Assembly (NCBI RefSeq): GCF_000935215.1
Contig: NZ_JXXD01000168.1
Location: forward strand, 1 to 53,849
From: Stutzerimonas stutzeri
GTDB taxonomy: Bacteria > Pseudomonadota > Gammaproteobacteria > Pseudomonadales > Pseudomonadaceae
Length of the DNA: 53,849 nucleotides
Direction: 5' to 3'
A model generated the notes under the pieces. That model was not told the DNA's origin, did no database searches, and was given only the letters and a program-made list of their open reading frames with translations. Positions 35,299 through 44,479 of the stretch are shown piece after piece; position 1 is the first letter of the stretch, and each line of letters begins with the position of its first letter. The position numbers were made by a program, and so were the translations under genes.

Positions 35299-35943
35299 TC
35301 AATTGTCTTCCGTGGGCTGATCGTTGGCGGGGGCGGCATCGGGTTGGTTGACGGCTTCTTCCAGCTGCTGACGCAAGGCGTCCATCTGCTGCTGCATCAG
35401 CTGCGTCTCCTCGTCCGGTGGCTCGGCATAGGGTGGTTGATCCTGATAGGGCCCTTCGGTCATCTCCTCGGGAATGTAGCTGGGCGAGCGTACCTGAGGA
35501 AAATGCAGCACTTCGACGGCGCCGTTGCGCGCCAGCTCCACGCGATCAGGGTAGACCTGATGCAGACTGACGCCACTGGCCAGCTCTTCGCCCTGCCAGT
35601 AGAGCCGTGGCGGCTGCCCGTCGACTTGAACAATGGCGCTGGAGCGCTGCGGATCCATGTGCACGAAACTGCCGCGCAGGGTAAAGCCGCTGGCAGCCGC
35701 GGTGGGCGCGTAGGAGTCAGAAGGGGCCGCCGAGCCGAACAGTATTTCCAGCCGCTGCATATCGGGCTGGCCCAGATTGCCGGCTTGTTGTTCATAGACT
35801 TCGGTGGGGGTAGGGGCGCGAGACAGGTTCATCCATTGCTCGATCTGCATCGCGAGGTAGAGCGCGAACACGCAGAGCAGCACGGTACTGATGATGAGTG
35901 GGACGTAGCGGCGGTAGTTGTCCAGTTTTCCCGGCAGTGGCAA
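35299..35943 (-). CDS. gspC: Type II secretion system inner-membrane protein GspC (XcpP)
   Basis: 214 residues. One N-terminal membrane helix (YVPLIISTVLLCVFALYLAM), then the HR domain (FTLRGSFVHMDPQRSSAIVQ, with LYWQGEELASGVSLHQVYPDRVEL), which contacts the secretin N0 domain. The C-terminus is a Gln-rich coiled coil (EETQLMQQQMDALRQQLEEA) in place of a PDZ domain, as in XcpP of P. aeruginosa. The start is TTG at 35943 with GGAG about 9 bp upstream; no ATG would keep the membrane helix. It links the outer-membrane secretin to the inner-membrane assembly platform, whose genes are not nearby. Confidence 0.92.
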   Translation of the reverse strand: MPLPGKLDNYRRYVPLIISTVLLCVFALYLAMQIEQWMNLSRAPTPTEVYEQQAGNLGQPDMQRLEILFGSAAPSDSYAPTAAASGFTLRGSFVHMDPQRSSAIVQVDGQPPRLYWQGEELASGVSLHQVYPDRVELARNGAVEVLHFPQVRSPSYIPEEMTEGPYQDQPPYAEPPDEETQLMQQQMDALRQQLEEAVNQPDAAPANDQPTEDN

Positions 35944-36151
35944 GCGAAATACTCCGTGGCGCTTTTGTTGTTCGGTTCCCTAGTACGCGGGTTGCCTCTG
36001 TCAGGCGATACAGCACTTTTAGAACACTTTCGCGGAGGCCGCAGCGAATTTACAGGTGCTCTTGGTGAATCGATGGTGCAGGACCAAGGTTACAAAGTGA
36101 CGCGGCAGCTCCTGTTGACCACGGTTCCATAAAAAAAATTCAATGTTATTG

Positions 36152-36180
36152 TTGACTTAGCGTAGGGGGCTGAGTAAATT
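36152..36180 (+). promoter_or_regulatory. Sigma-70 promoter of the tRNA-Val/tRNA-Asp operon
   Basis: TTGACT, 17-base spacer, TAAATT, then a GC-rich discriminator (GCGCGCC) and the tRNA-Val gene 21 bp on. It is typical of a stable-RNA promoter. Confidence 0.8.
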
Positions 36181-36200
36181 GCGCGCCTCGCAAGGCGATC

Positions 36201-36276
36201 GGCTGATTAGCTCAGCTGGGAGAGCACCTGCATCACACGCAGGGGGTCGGCGGTTCGATCCCGTCATCAGCCACCA
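36201..36276 (+). tRNA. tRNA-Val (CAC)
   Basis: 76 bases with encoded CCA. Acceptor stem GGCTGAT/ATCAGCC, anticodon stem CCTGC/GCAGG around loop ATCACAC, which gives anticodon CAC (reads GUG, valine). The T-arm GGCGGTTCGATCCCGTC is standard. It is cotranscribed with tRNA-Asp 37 bp downstream. Confidence 0.93.
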
Positions 36277-36313
36277 ACCTTTGTGAGATTTCGGACGAAA
36301 GTCCGGCCGACGC

Positions 36314-36390
36314 GCAGCGGTAGTTCAGTCGGTTAGAATACCGGCCTGTCACGCCGGGGGTCGCGGGTTCGAGTCCCGTCCGCTGCGCCA
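36314..36390 (+). tRNA. tRNA-Asp (GTC)
   Basis: 77 bases with encoded CCA and discriminator G73. Acceptor GCAGCGG/CCGCTGC, anticodon loop CTGTCAC giving GTC, T-arm GCGGGTTCGAGTCCCGT. The extra GC pair visible before the acceptor is outside the mature tRNA. Confidence 0.96.
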
Positions 36391-36431
36391 TATCCCTCCG
36401 CTCACTTCCTTTAGAAGTGATGAGACAAGAG

Positions 36432-36457
36432 AAGCTGCCCAAGGGCAGCTTTTTTTG
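36432..36457 (+). terminator. Intrinsic terminator of the tRNA-Val/tRNA-Asp operon
   Basis: AAGCTGCCC-aa-GGGCAGCTT followed by TTTTTG, 42 bp behind tRNA-Asp. It is a clear stem with a U-tract. Confidence 0.92.
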
Positions 36458-36532
36458 TGCCTGTCGAATAGCGATGTGATTGGTGAACCCTGCACTATCC
36501 AATCCCCGTCGGCGACCCGTTTCGGCGGAATC

Positions 36533-37369
36533 CTATGGCCTCTCGCATTTGCCAAACAGCGCGTCGAGCTCCGCTCCAGAGGCCGCGTTGGCAAAACCAT
36601 CGAATCGTCCATGCTCGGCGATGGACCGAGCCGCCTGCAGAAAGCCGGCCCATGCCGCGCGTGCCAAGGCGCCGCCGACACTGATGCGTCTGACGCCTAG
36701 GTCGGCGAGGTCCTGTACGGTCAGGTCGCTGTTCCAGCCAATCAGTACATTGACCGGCTTTGGCGAGACTGCCTCGATGACGGCGCTGATCTGCTCGCGG
36801 GTTCTCAGGCCTGGTGCGTACAGGCAGTCGGCGCCTGCATCGGCATAGGCTTTCAGGCGTGCAAGGGTGTCGTCGAGATCAGGCCGATCGACGAAGAAGT
36901 TCTCGGCGCGGCCAATCAGCAGTGTTTCGCCTCCGGTAGCGTCGATCGCCTCACGCGCGGCGCACATTCGTTCGGTGGCCTCGGCAAGCTCGCGCAACGG
37001 CTCGCGCGGGTCTCCTGTGGAGTCCTCGATGGAAATACCCGCGACGCCGGTTCCGACCGCCATGTGCACGCTTTCGGCCACGCCTTCGGGCGTATCGGCG
37101 TAGCCACTCTCGAAATCGGCGTTCACCGGCAGATGGGTGGCTTGGACCATGTAGCGCATATGGGCCAGGACCTCGTCCCGCGGCATCTGTCCGTCGGCGC
37201 GGGCGCACGACCAGGCGTAGCCGGAGCTGGTCGTCGCCAACGCCTTGAAACCGAGACTTGCGAGGACGCTCGCACTGCCGGCATCCCAGGGGTTGGGCAG
37301 GACGAAGCAGCCCGACTGGTGCAGCGCACGAAAAGCGGCACGTTTTTGCGACACGCTGGGATGGACCAT
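36533..37369 (-). CDS. Isocitrate lyase / phosphoenolpyruvate mutase family enzyme
   Basis: 278 residues from the ATG at 37369 (GGAGGGTTC upstream). A TIM-barrel C-C or C-P lyase of the ICL/PEPM superfamily: CFVLPNPWDAGSASVLASLGFKA, ATTSSGYAWS, PVNADFESGYADTPEGV (metal-binding Asp/Glu), VAGISIEDSTG and GRAENFFVDRPDLDDTLARLKAYADAGADCLYAPG. The family includes methylisocitrate lyase, oxaloacetate decarboxylase and PEP mutase. The Lys-x-Cys-Gly-His motif of true isocitrate lyases is absent. The substrate is unknown, and it stands as a single gene. Confidence 0.85.
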   Translation of the reverse strand: MVHPSVSQKRAAFRALHQSGCFVLPNPWDAGSASVLASLGFKALATTSSGYAWSCARADGQMPRDEVLAHMRYMVQATHLPVNADFESGYADTPEGVAESVHMAVGTGVAGISIEDSTGDPREPLRELAEATERMCAAREAIDATGGETLLIGRAENFFVDRPDLDDTLARLKAYADAGADCLYAPGLRTREQISAVIEAVSPKPVNVLIGWNSDLTVQDLADLGVRRISVGGALARAAWAGFLQAARSIAEHGRFDGFANAASGAELDALFGKCERP

Positions 37370-37711
37370 GAACCCTCCTGGTTGGTGAGATGGGTGGGGC
37401 ACGACGCATTCGCCGCCGCGCGTCGTCAAAGACTAGATGGGATTCAGCGTGCCGTGGTTTTCAGAACACGCGCTGCAGGGTGCCACAGCGTTACTGAATT
37501 TCCCTGTGGGCGACCGTGAAATGTGCCGCCGTGATATCCGCGCTGGGCGCTTCGCTGTGCTAAGACGTTGCGTGGAGGCTGACGAGGGCGGGGCGGCGCC
37601 GGCATCACCCCGTACATGCTCGCCTGACACTCCGTTTGCGCTCGCGTGTCCGGGCTTCTACAACGTAACGTGCAGCCACCAACCGCCCGGCAATGCCATA
37701 ACGAGGATTTG
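37370..37711. other. 342-bp intergenic region between two divergent genes
   Basis: This is the divergent promoter region of the PEP-mutase-family gene (minus) and threonine aldolase (plus). I see no RNA gene, riboswitch fold or repeat that stands out. A plus-strand open frame across most of it has no ribosome-binding site or recognisable protein and was not called. Confidence 0.5.
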
Positions 37712-38758
37712 ATGACGACCGACAAGCAGCAATTTGCCAGCGACAACTATTCCGGCATCTGCCCTGAAGCCTGGGAAGCCATGGCGAGGGCGAACCAAGG
37801 CCACGACAGGGCGTACGGCGACGACCAATGGACAGCCCGCGCGGCTGATCACTTCCGCGCACTGTTCGAGACCGACTGCGAGGTGTTCTTCGCCTTCAAC
37901 GGTACAGCGGCCAATTCCCTGGCGTTGTCGTCCCTTTGCCAGAGCTACCACAGCGTGATCTGCGCTGACATCGCCCACGTCGAGACGGACGAATGCGGCG
38001 CGCCGGAGTTCTTCTCCAACGGCTCCAAGCTGCTGCTCGGCAGGACCGAGCAGGGCAAGCTGACGCCTGCTGCCATTCGCGAGATCGCGCTGAAGCGCAA
38101 GGACATCCATTACCCCAAGCCACGCGTGGTCAGCCTGACCCAGGCCACGGAAGTCGGTACCGTCTACCAGCCCGCCGAGCTGCGTGCCATCAGCGACACC
38201 TGCAAGGACCTCGGGCTGCACCTGCACATGGACGGCGCGCGCTTTGCCAATGCCTGCGCTCACCTGGGCATGTCGCCCGCCGAACTGAGCTGGAAAGCCG
38301 GCGTCGATGTGCTCTGTTTCGGTGGCACCAAGAACGGCATGGCGGTCGGTGAGGCCATCCTGTTCTTCAATCGCGAACTGGCCACCGATTTCGAGTACCG
38401 CTGCAAGCAGGCTGGCCAGCTTGCCTCCAAGATGCGATTTCTGTCGGCACCGTGGGTCGGGCTTCTGGAAAACGGCGCCTGGCTCAGGTACGCCGAACAC
38501 GCCAACCGTTGTGCCCAGCTGCTGGCCGAGTTGATTCAACCGTTGCCTGGCGTCGAGTTGATGTTTCCGGTGCAGGCCAATGGCGTCTTCGTCAGCCTGC
38601 CGCCATCGGCACTGGAGGCGCTCAGGAACCGCGGCTGGATGTTCTACACCTTCATCGGCGTCGGCGGTGCGCGCTTCATGTGCTCGTGGGACACCAGCGA
38701 AGCGCGGGTACGCCAGCTGGCCGATGATATACGCGCGGCCGTAACCGACGCCGTGTAG
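37712..38758 (+). CDS. ltaE: Low-specificity L-threonine aldolase
   Basis: 348 residues, a fold-type I PLP enzyme that cleaves threonine or allo-threonine to glycine and acetaldehyde. The opening QQFASDNYSGICPEAWEAM is the family signature, followed by GHDRAYGDDQWTARAADHFR, FNGTAANSLAL, HMDGARFANA (cofactor Asp) and the Schiff-base lysine in CFGGTKNGMAVGEAILFF. The start at ATG 37712 has GAGGATTTG in front. A single transcription unit, with the downstream LysR gene converging on it. Confidence 0.93.
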   Translation: MTTDKQQFASDNYSGICPEAWEAMARANQGHDRAYGDDQWTARAADHFRALFETDCEVFFAFNGTAANSLALSSLCQSYHSVICADIAHVETDECGAPEFFSNGSKLLLGRTEQGKLTPAAIREIALKRKDIHYPKPRVVSLTQATEVGTVYQPAELRAISDTCKDLGLHLHMDGARFANACAHLGMSPAELSWKAGVDVLCFGGTKNGMAVGEAILFFNRELATDFEYRCKQAGQLASKMRFLSAPWVGLLENGAWLRYAEHANRCAQLLAELIQPLPGVELMFPVQANGVFVSLPPSALEALRNRGWMFYTFIGVGGARFMCSWDTSEARVRQLADDIRAAVTDAV

Positions 38759-38860
38759 CTGTCGACGATGTGCCCGCTCGCGAAGTGGCCTCGGCAATAC
38801 GCGGGCAGCAGCCACCGAGCGCTGCCCATTTGGAGAACGATTGCCAGCGCTCTCGTGAGG

Positions 38861-39769
38861 CTAGATGCTGGCTTGCTCGAGCAAGGCGCGGCGGAACGCC
38901 TGTGCCACAGGCCCGAGTGGCTCATCCAGCCGGTGCGCCAGGTAGGCTTCGGATTGCACCTCGCTGTTTCTGCCAAGGTCGGGAATGGCGACGCGCGCCA
39001 GCCGCCCTGAAGCCAGATCCTCCTCAACCAGCCATGCCGGGAGCCTTCCCCAGCCGAGTCCGGCGCGAATCAGTGCGGCTTTCGCTTCCTGGGTATTCAC
39101 CCGACAGGTGAAGGGCGACAGAACGCCGAATGAGCGGCCCTCGGAGAGTGGCGTGGGATCGGCAAGCACGATCTGCAGATGGCCGGCGAGATCCGGCACG
39201 CCGAGTGGCGCACGGCTACCGAGTTCGGCCAGCGGATGATCGCTGCGTACGACGGCAATCTGCGCAATCGAGCCAATCGCCTCCAGCGCCAGCCGGGGAT
39301 TGCGAAAATCCTCGCCGACGATGATCGCGAGCGTGCAGCGCCTCTCATCCAGCGCTGCGATGGGGCCGCCCAGGGCCTGTGACTCCAGGCGAAAGCTGGT
39401 GGAAGGAAATTCGACGCTGGCCCGGGTAATGGCAAGCGCCACCAATTCGATCGGAAACAGCGTATCCACCACCAGGGTCAGTTCCAGCTCGACACCCGCA
39501 CCCAGCGCCCGCGCCCGAGCACGCATGGCATCGGCGCGCAGCAGGATGTCGCGTGCGTGGGCCAGCAGTGCCTGACCTTCCTGAGTAAGGACGGGGCGGT
39601 AGCCGCTGCGATCGAACAGCTGCAGGCCCAGCTCTGTCTCCAGGTTCGCGATGGCATGGCTGATGGCCGATTGCACGCGCAGCAGCCGTGCTGCGCCGGA
39701 TCGGAAGCTGCCGCTGTCGGCCACGGTTACGAACGTACGAATCTGATCCAGTGTCATGCCATCGAGCAT
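38861..39769 (-). CDS. LysR-family regulator divergent from wrbA
   Basis: 302 residues from the ATG at 39769, chosen for GGAG 7 bp upstream; ATGs at 39781 and 39757 are possible. N-terminal helix-turn-helix IRTFVTVADSGSFRSGAARLLRVQSAISHAIANLETELGLQLFDR. The effector-binding domain starts near residue 93 (LELTLVVDTLFPIELVALAI). It lies back to back with wrbA, with about 100 bp between starts holding GATCGA-gtt-GATCGA, so it probably controls the wrbA-transporter pair. Effector unknown; a quinone or oxidative signal is a guess. Confidence 0.88.
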   Translation of the reverse strand: MLDGMTLDQIRTFVTVADSGSFRSGAARLLRVQSAISHAIANLETELGLQLFDRSGYRPVLTQEGQALLAHARDILLRADAMRARARALGAGVELELTLVVDTLFPIELVALAITRASVEFPSTSFRLESQALGGPIAALDERRCTLAIIVGEDFRNPRLALEAIGSIAQIAVVRSDHPLAELGSRAPLGVPDLAGHLQIVLADPTPLSEGRSFGVLSPFTCRVNTQEAKAALIRAGLGWGRLPAWLVEEDLASGRLARVAIPDLGRNSEVQSEAYLAHRLDEPLGPVAQAFRRALLEQASI

Positions 39770-39870
39770 GATCTGCTCCATAGATCGAGTTGATCGAAAT
39801 TTAATCACTCCGCGAGAGCGTTTTTAGTCATTAGCCTGGCTCCAGTCAATGCCATCGGAGGACTGTAGCA

Positions 39871-40497
39871 ATGACGAACGTACTGGTGCTCTATTACTCA
39901 TCCTATGGGCATGTCGAAGCACTTGCCCATGCCGTCGCCGAAGGCGCACGCGAAGCGGGTGCGTTGGCCGAGGTCAAACGGGTGCCCGAACTCGTTCCGC
40001 AAGAGGTCGCGCAGAATGCGGGGTACAAGATGGACCAGCCCGCGGATACGGCGAGCGTGGCGGAACTGCCGAACTACGACGCCATCGTGATCGGCACGCC
40101 GACGCGTTTCGGCAACATGGCCGCGCAGATGAAGAACTTCCTCGATCGATGTGGCGGGCTATGGGCCGAGGACCGGCTGGTCGGCAAGGTTGGCAGCGTT
40201 TTCACTTCGACCGGCAGCCAGCATGGGGGCCAGGAGAGCACGATTCTCGCGACGCACACCGTACTGCTTCATCTGGGGATGGTTGTGGTCGGGCTGCCGT
40301 ACAGCTTCAAGGGGCAGCTGCGGATGGATGCCATAACCGGTGGCACGCCCTATGGCGCCTCGACGCTGGCCGATGACGGCAGCGGCGGTGATCGCCAGCC
40401 GAGCGAAAATGAACTGCAGGGCGCCCGTTACCAGGGCTGGCACGTCGCTCGCGTGGCCGCCGCACTCGCCGCCAATCCGGTCGGGGTGCCGGAATGA
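39871..40497 (+). CDS. wrbA: NAD(P)H:quinone oxidoreductase WrbA
   Basis: 208 residues, flavodoxin-like. [23 protein letters not shown] is the FMN-phosphate loop. [27 protein letters not shown] is characteristic of WrbA, as are [13 protein letters not shown] and the C-terminal [16 protein letters not shown]. The tetrameric enzyme reduces quinones by two electrons, avoiding semiquinones. GGAGGACTGTAGCA precedes the ATG. Its stop overlaps the start of the MFS transporter (ATGA), so they are coupled. Confidence 0.95.
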   Translation: MTNVLVLYYSSYGHVEALAHAVAEGAREAGALAEVKRVPELVPQEVAQNAGYKMDQPADTASVAELPNYDAIVIGTPTRFGNMAAQMKNFLDRCGGLWAEDRLVGKVGSVFTSTGSQHGGQESTILATHTVLLHLGMVVVGLPYSFKGQLRMDAITGGTPYGASTLADDGSGGDRQPSENELQGARYQGWHVARVAAALAANPVGVPE

Positions 40498-41723
40498 ATG
40501 TCGCCCGGCAGCTCCGCGCGAGGCTGGTCGTCTGGGTCGTGCTCGGCTGCGGAGTCGTGGCGGCTCTGCATTTGGGCAAGGCTGCCATTGCCACACCGTT
40601 GCTACAGGCGGACCTTGGGGTCGATCTCGCCGGAGCCGGCTGGCTGACCGGCATATTCGCGGTGCTCGGCTTGCTCGGGGGAGCGGCGGCCGGTGCGGTG
40701 GTGGCGGCAGTCGGAGATCGGCGGGCCCTGCTGTTGGGGCTCGGGGTAACCGCGGTTGCCGGCGTCGCGGGCGCCGCCGCGCCGTCATTCGCGCTGCTGC
40801 TGATTTCCCGGCTGCTGGAAGGACTCGGATTCCTGCTCATCATCGTCGCCGGGCCGGCGATTCTGGAACGGCTGACGACCGGCGCTGCGCGGGACAGGGC
40901 CTTCTCGCTGTGGAGTTGCTTCATGCCGAGCGGGATGGCGCTGGCCATGGTCGCCGGGCCGCTGTTCCAGACATGGCAGGGGTTGTGGTGGACGGGTTCG
41001 GCGCTGGCGGTAATCGCCGCGGTGGCGGTGGGCTGCTGCATACCCGCTGGCGTTTCGTCTGGCATGCCCGGACGGCTACTGGGAAATATTCGGCGCGTGC
41101 TGTTTTCCCGAGCCAGCGTTTTGCTGGCGGTTGGTTTCGCGCTGTACAGCCTGATGTTCTTCGCCCTGTTCAGCTTTCTGCCGGTTCTGCTGATGGAGCG
41201 TATGGATATCTCATATCGGAGTGCGGGGCTGTTGAGCGCACTGGCCAGTATGGTCAATGTCAGCGGCAACCTTGCTGCTGGCTATCTGCTCACGCGCGGC
41301 GCCGGGCGTGGTTCGCTGATCCTGTTAGCCAGCGGCGTCATGGGTGCGTCCGGGATAGGCATATTCCTGGGCTGGTTCGAACCGCAGGCGACCTTCCTGC
41401 TGTGCCTGCTGTTTTCAGCCGTGGGTGGGTTGATCCCGGCCACGCTGCTGGCATCCGCACCGTTGGCTGCGCGGGAGACCTTCCTCGTTCCAATTGCGGT
41501 CGGCCTGATGATGCAGGGCAGCAACCTGGGACAACTGCTGGGCCCGGTAGTGGTCGGCGGCGTGACCGCGGCTTTCGGTTGGCACGCCGCCGGCCCGGTC
41601 GTGTTGCTTGCGGCGCTGGCCGCTGGCGTGACTGCGCTTCTTTTGCCAGCAGCACTGCAGCGCAGCGAGCCGGCGAAGAAGGGCAGCCCTGGGCGTTCCA
41701 GAAGCGGCGACGTCCAGTGCTGA
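40494..41723 (+). CDS. MFS transporter
   Basis: 409 residues with twelve predicted helices. After the first helix, [54 protein letters not shown] contains the substrate-porter signature between helices 2 and 3 (G-x3-D-R-R-x-L-L-x-G form). A second half with [32 protein letters not shown] matches the pseudo-repeat. The start codon overlaps the wrbA stop, and both are divergent from a LysR gene. Export of a compound related to quinone stress is plausible, but the substrate is not known. Confidence 0.88.
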   Translation: MNVARQLRARLVVWVVLGCGVVAALHLGKAAIATPLLQADLGVDLAGAGWLTGIFAVLGLLGGAAAGAVVAAVGDRRALLLGLGVTAVAGVAGAAAPSFALLLISRLLEGLGFLLIIVAGPAILERLTTGAARDRAFSLWSCFMPSGMALAMVAGPLFQTWQGLWWTGSALAVIAAVAVGCCIPAGVSSGMPGRLLGNIRRVLFSRASVLLAVGFALYSLMFFALFSFLPVLLMERMDISYRSAGLLSALASMVNVSGNLAAGYLLTRGAGRGSLILLASGVMGASGIGIFLGWFEPQATFLLCLLFSAVGGLIPATLLASAPLAARETFLVPIAVGLMMQGSNLGQLLGPVVVGGVTAAFGWHAAGPVVLLAALAAGVTALLLPAALQRSEPAKKGSPGRSRSGDVQC

Positions 41724-41978
41724 TCCGATACGCGCGGCGAGTCGTCCCTGGATAGCGGGCACCATGGCAGAGCGGTATGAAGCGATACGGTGCCCTGAAA
41801 TGGGGCTCGGCTGTGACCGGTACGTCACATTATGGTGCGCGGTTCCTGGCCGGAGGCGGGACGAGGGCTCGACGGGTGGCCATGTGCCATCAATGGAGCG
41901 TTTCTTGCTGCGCATCGGTTTTCTGCCTTTCCTGCAGACCTCCGGGCGACAGCCTCAACATTGTCGCGGCTCCGGGTC

Positions 41979-44144
41979 ATGCAGGATAACCACTTCAAGC
42001 CCAGATCAATGACCCAAGAACTCTCTGCCAGAACCAACCGCCGGAGCAGTCTGCTCACCTGTGAGGTGCTGGACCGCTCGCGTGTGCTCGACACGCTGGT
42101 CAACAACCTCGAAGGCATGGCCTACCGCTGCCGCAACGACGCGCCCTGGACGATGATCTTCGTCAGTCAGGGCTCGCAAGGCTTGTGCGGCTACAGTGCT
42201 GCGGATCTGGTCGACGACAACGGCATCTCATGGGGCCGGATCACCCATCCGGATGACCGGCTTCGCGTCCGCCGCTGCATCGATAATGCTGTCGCCGGAA
42301 TGGGGCGATTCACCGTGCATTACCGGATCCGCACCGCCGCGGGGAACCTCAAATGGGTCATCGAGCGCGGCGTCGCGGTGCCCGATGAGCAGGGCGAGAT
42401 CGTGGTGGAGGGCTTCATCGAGGACATCACCGCCCAGAAGGCAGTGCTCGAAGCGCTGGAGCAGGCCGAACTGCGTTATCGCAGCATCTTCGAGAACGCT
42501 TCGGAGGGCATTTTCCAGTCCACCCGCGATGGCCGCTATCTGGCCGCGAATCCTGCGTTGGCGCGCATTTACGGATACGACAGTGCATCCGAGCTGGTGG
42601 CCGATCTCGCTGACATAGAGCGTCGCCTGTACGTCGAGGGTGGGCGTCGCGAAGTGTTCTGCCAGCTGATGGAGCAACAGGGCGAGGTGCTCAACTTCGA
42701 GTCTGAGGTCTATCGGCGCGACGGCACACGCATCTGGATATCCGAGAACGCGCACGTGGTGCGAGGCGCCAGCGGCGAGTTCATCTGCTACGAAGGCACC
42801 GTGCAGGACATCTCCGAGCGCAAGCATTATCAGCAGCAGCTCGAACGTCAGGCCAACCATGATCTGCTGACCGGCCTGCCCAATCGCATCCTGCTCAACG
42901 ACCGCATCGAGCAGGGCCTGGCCCGTGCGGCTCGCCTGGGCTACTACCTGACGCTGGTATTCATCGACCTGGACAACTTCAAGTTCATCAACGACGGTCT
43001 CGGGCATGTCGCTGGTGACGAGCTGCTCAAGAGTATTGCGGCGCGGCTGGCCGGTAGTCTGCGCAGCTCAGACACCGTGGCGCGGGTCGGTGGGGATGAA
43101 TTCGTGCTGGTGCTCAGCGATCACTACCGCATCAGCACAGTGATCTCGTTATTGGAGCGTGTGCTGAACGAAATCCGCCGGCCGGTCATGCTCGCCGGTC
43201 GCGAGTTTCAGGTCGGCGCCAGCCTGGGTGTGGCGATGTTCCCCGACGACGGCGAGGATGCGCAAAGCTTGCTCAAACACGCCGATATCGCCATGTACGC
43301 GGCGAAGAAGCGTGGGCGCAACAATTTCCAGTTCTTCACCCACGATCTCAACCGGATCGCCGATGAGCGTCTGAATCTCGAGGCCGCCATGCGCGTGGCG
43401 CTGGAGCGCAACGAGTTGTCGGTGCACTACCAGCCGAAGGTCGATGCGACGCGGCAGATTGTCGGTGTCGAGGCGCTGGCGCGTTGGACCCACGCGGAGC
43501 TGGGGGTGATAGGGCCGGATCGTTTCATCCCGGTGGCCGAAGAGAGCGGGCTGATCATGCCGCTGACCCTGGCCATCCTGCGCCGCGCCTTCACCGATGC
43601 TCGGCAGTGGAACGAGGGGCGTGCCACGCCACTGCTGATTGCGGTGAACCTGTCACCGCTGCTGTTTCTTGGCGACGATGTGGTCGAACGCATCCTCGCG
43701 GTGCTCGACGAAATAGGGCTGCCGCCGACCCAGGTGGAGCTGGAAATCACCGAAACGGTATTCCTCGGAGACGGCACCCGTGCGGTTTCCATCCTGGCCG
43801 AGTTCAAGGCGCGGGGCTTTCGCTTGGCGATGGACGATTTCGGTACCGGCTACTCGGCGCTCAGTTATCTGCGGCGTTTTCCGCTGGACATCATCAAGAT
43901 CGATCGATCGCTGGTCACCGGGCTCGAGCAGGAGGAGGAAGTGGCGATGATCGCCCGTGCCGCCATTTCGCTGGGCAAGAGCCTGCACAAGACGGTGGTG
44001 GCCGAAGGGGTCGAGAACGCCGCGCAGTTCGATTTCCTGCGTCGCAACGGTTGCGACGAGTTCCAGGGCTACCTGCTCTCACGCCCGCTGCCGGCGGCGC
44101 AGATCACCGCATTGCTTGCGGACGGCGGCGTGATCCGCTTCTAG
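41979..44144 (+). CDS. PAS-PAS-GGDEF-EAL cyclic-di-GMP signalling protein
   Basis: 721 residues if started at 41979; an ATG at 42009 is equally possible and neither has a strong ribosome-binding site. No membrane segment is evident. Two PAS domains: about 45-160 (MIFVSQGSQGLCGYSAADLV, then YRIRTAAGNLKWVIERG) and about 170-290 (IFENASEGIFQSTRDGRYLAANPALARIYGY). The GGDEF domain has the intact motif RVGGDEFVLVL (371-375) and, five residues before it, RSSD, the inhibitory RxxD site. The EAL domain has VEALARW (Glu498) and AMDDFGTGYSALSYLRRFPLDIIKID. Both catalytic domains look intact, so it may make or degrade c-di-GMP depending on the PAS signal. It converges on the emfourin gene. Confidence 0.92.
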   Translation: MQDNHFKPRSMTQELSARTNRRSSLLTCEVLDRSRVLDTLVNNLEGMAYRCRNDAPWTMIFVSQGSQGLCGYSAADLVDDNGISWGRITHPDDRLRVRRCIDNAVAGMGRFTVHYRIRTAAGNLKWVIERGVAVPDEQGEIVVEGFIEDITAQKAVLEALEQAELRYRSIFENASEGIFQSTRDGRYLAANPALARIYGYDSASELVADLADIERRLYVEGGRREVFCQLMEQQGEVLNFESEVYRRDGTRIWISENAHVVRGASGEFICYEGTVQDISERKHYQQQLERQANHDLLTGLPNRILLNDRIEQGLARAARLGYYLTLVFIDLDNFKFINDGLGHVAGDELLKSIAARLAGSLRSSDTVARVGGDEFVLVLSDHYRISTVISLLERVLNEIRRPVMLAGREFQVGASLGVAMFPDDGEDAQSLLKHADIAMYAAKKRGRNNFQFFTHDLNRIADERLNLEAAMRVALERNELSVHYQPKVDATRQIVGVEALARWTHAELGVIGPDRFIPVAEESGLIMPLTLAILRRAFTDARQWNEGRATPLLIAVNLSPLLFLGDDVVERILAVLDEIGLPPTQVELEITETVFLGDGTRAVSILAEFKARGFRLAMDDFGTGYSALSYLRRFPLDIIKIDRSLVTGLEQEEEVAMIARAAISLGKSLHKTVVAEGVENAAQFDFLRRNGCDEFQGYLLSRPLPAAQITALLADGGVIRF

Positions 44145-44470
44145 CTGTCGCCGGGGATGGCGCCGTTCTGCCAGAGCTGCATCAGTTCCTGTGGCGCTCG
44201 GTCCTCGGCGATCTGCAGGATCAGTTCGGCGTCGGTGTCCTCGCGTCGGTAGTGCAGTTCGACCCGGAAGAAGCGCTGATCGCCGGCACCGACGTTCTTG
44301 CTGGCGACCGGCAGGCAGCGTTCGACCACCGAACAGAGGCCGCGGCGCTGCTCGGCATCGCAGTCGGCGAATTCGATCTGCCGGGGTCGCGCCAGGCTTG
44401 GCGCCGCGACGAAACCGCCCTGGCGCGATACGCGCAACGAGGTTTCCGGTCCCAGTGCTGGCATCTTCAT
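44141..44470 (-). CDS. Emfourin-like inhibitor of protealysin
   Basis: 109 residues with no signal peptide. The SLRVSRQGGFVAAPSLARPRQIEF opening and the RFFRVELHYRREDTDAELILQIAED block, with the closing PQELMQLWQNG, resemble emfourin (M4in). Emfourin is the small protein inhibitor encoded next to protealysin-like M4 proteases in Serratia and other bacteria. It lies 9 bp downstream of the protease gene on the same strand, the expected operon. It probably protects the cytoplasm, since neither partner has a Sec signal. I identify it by resemblance plus context. Confidence 0.75.
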   Translation of the reverse strand: MKMPALGPETSLRVSRQGGFVAAPSLARPRQIEFADCDAEQRRGLCSVVERCLPVASKNVGAGDQRFFRVELHYRREDTDAELILQIAEDRAPQELMQLWQNGAIPGDS

Positions 44471-44479
44471 CCTGCCTCC

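Noticed and set aside
37437-37712. Open frame of 91 codons upstream of threonine aldolase
   Set aside because: No ribosome-binding site, composition unlike a protein, and it spans the divergent promoter region.
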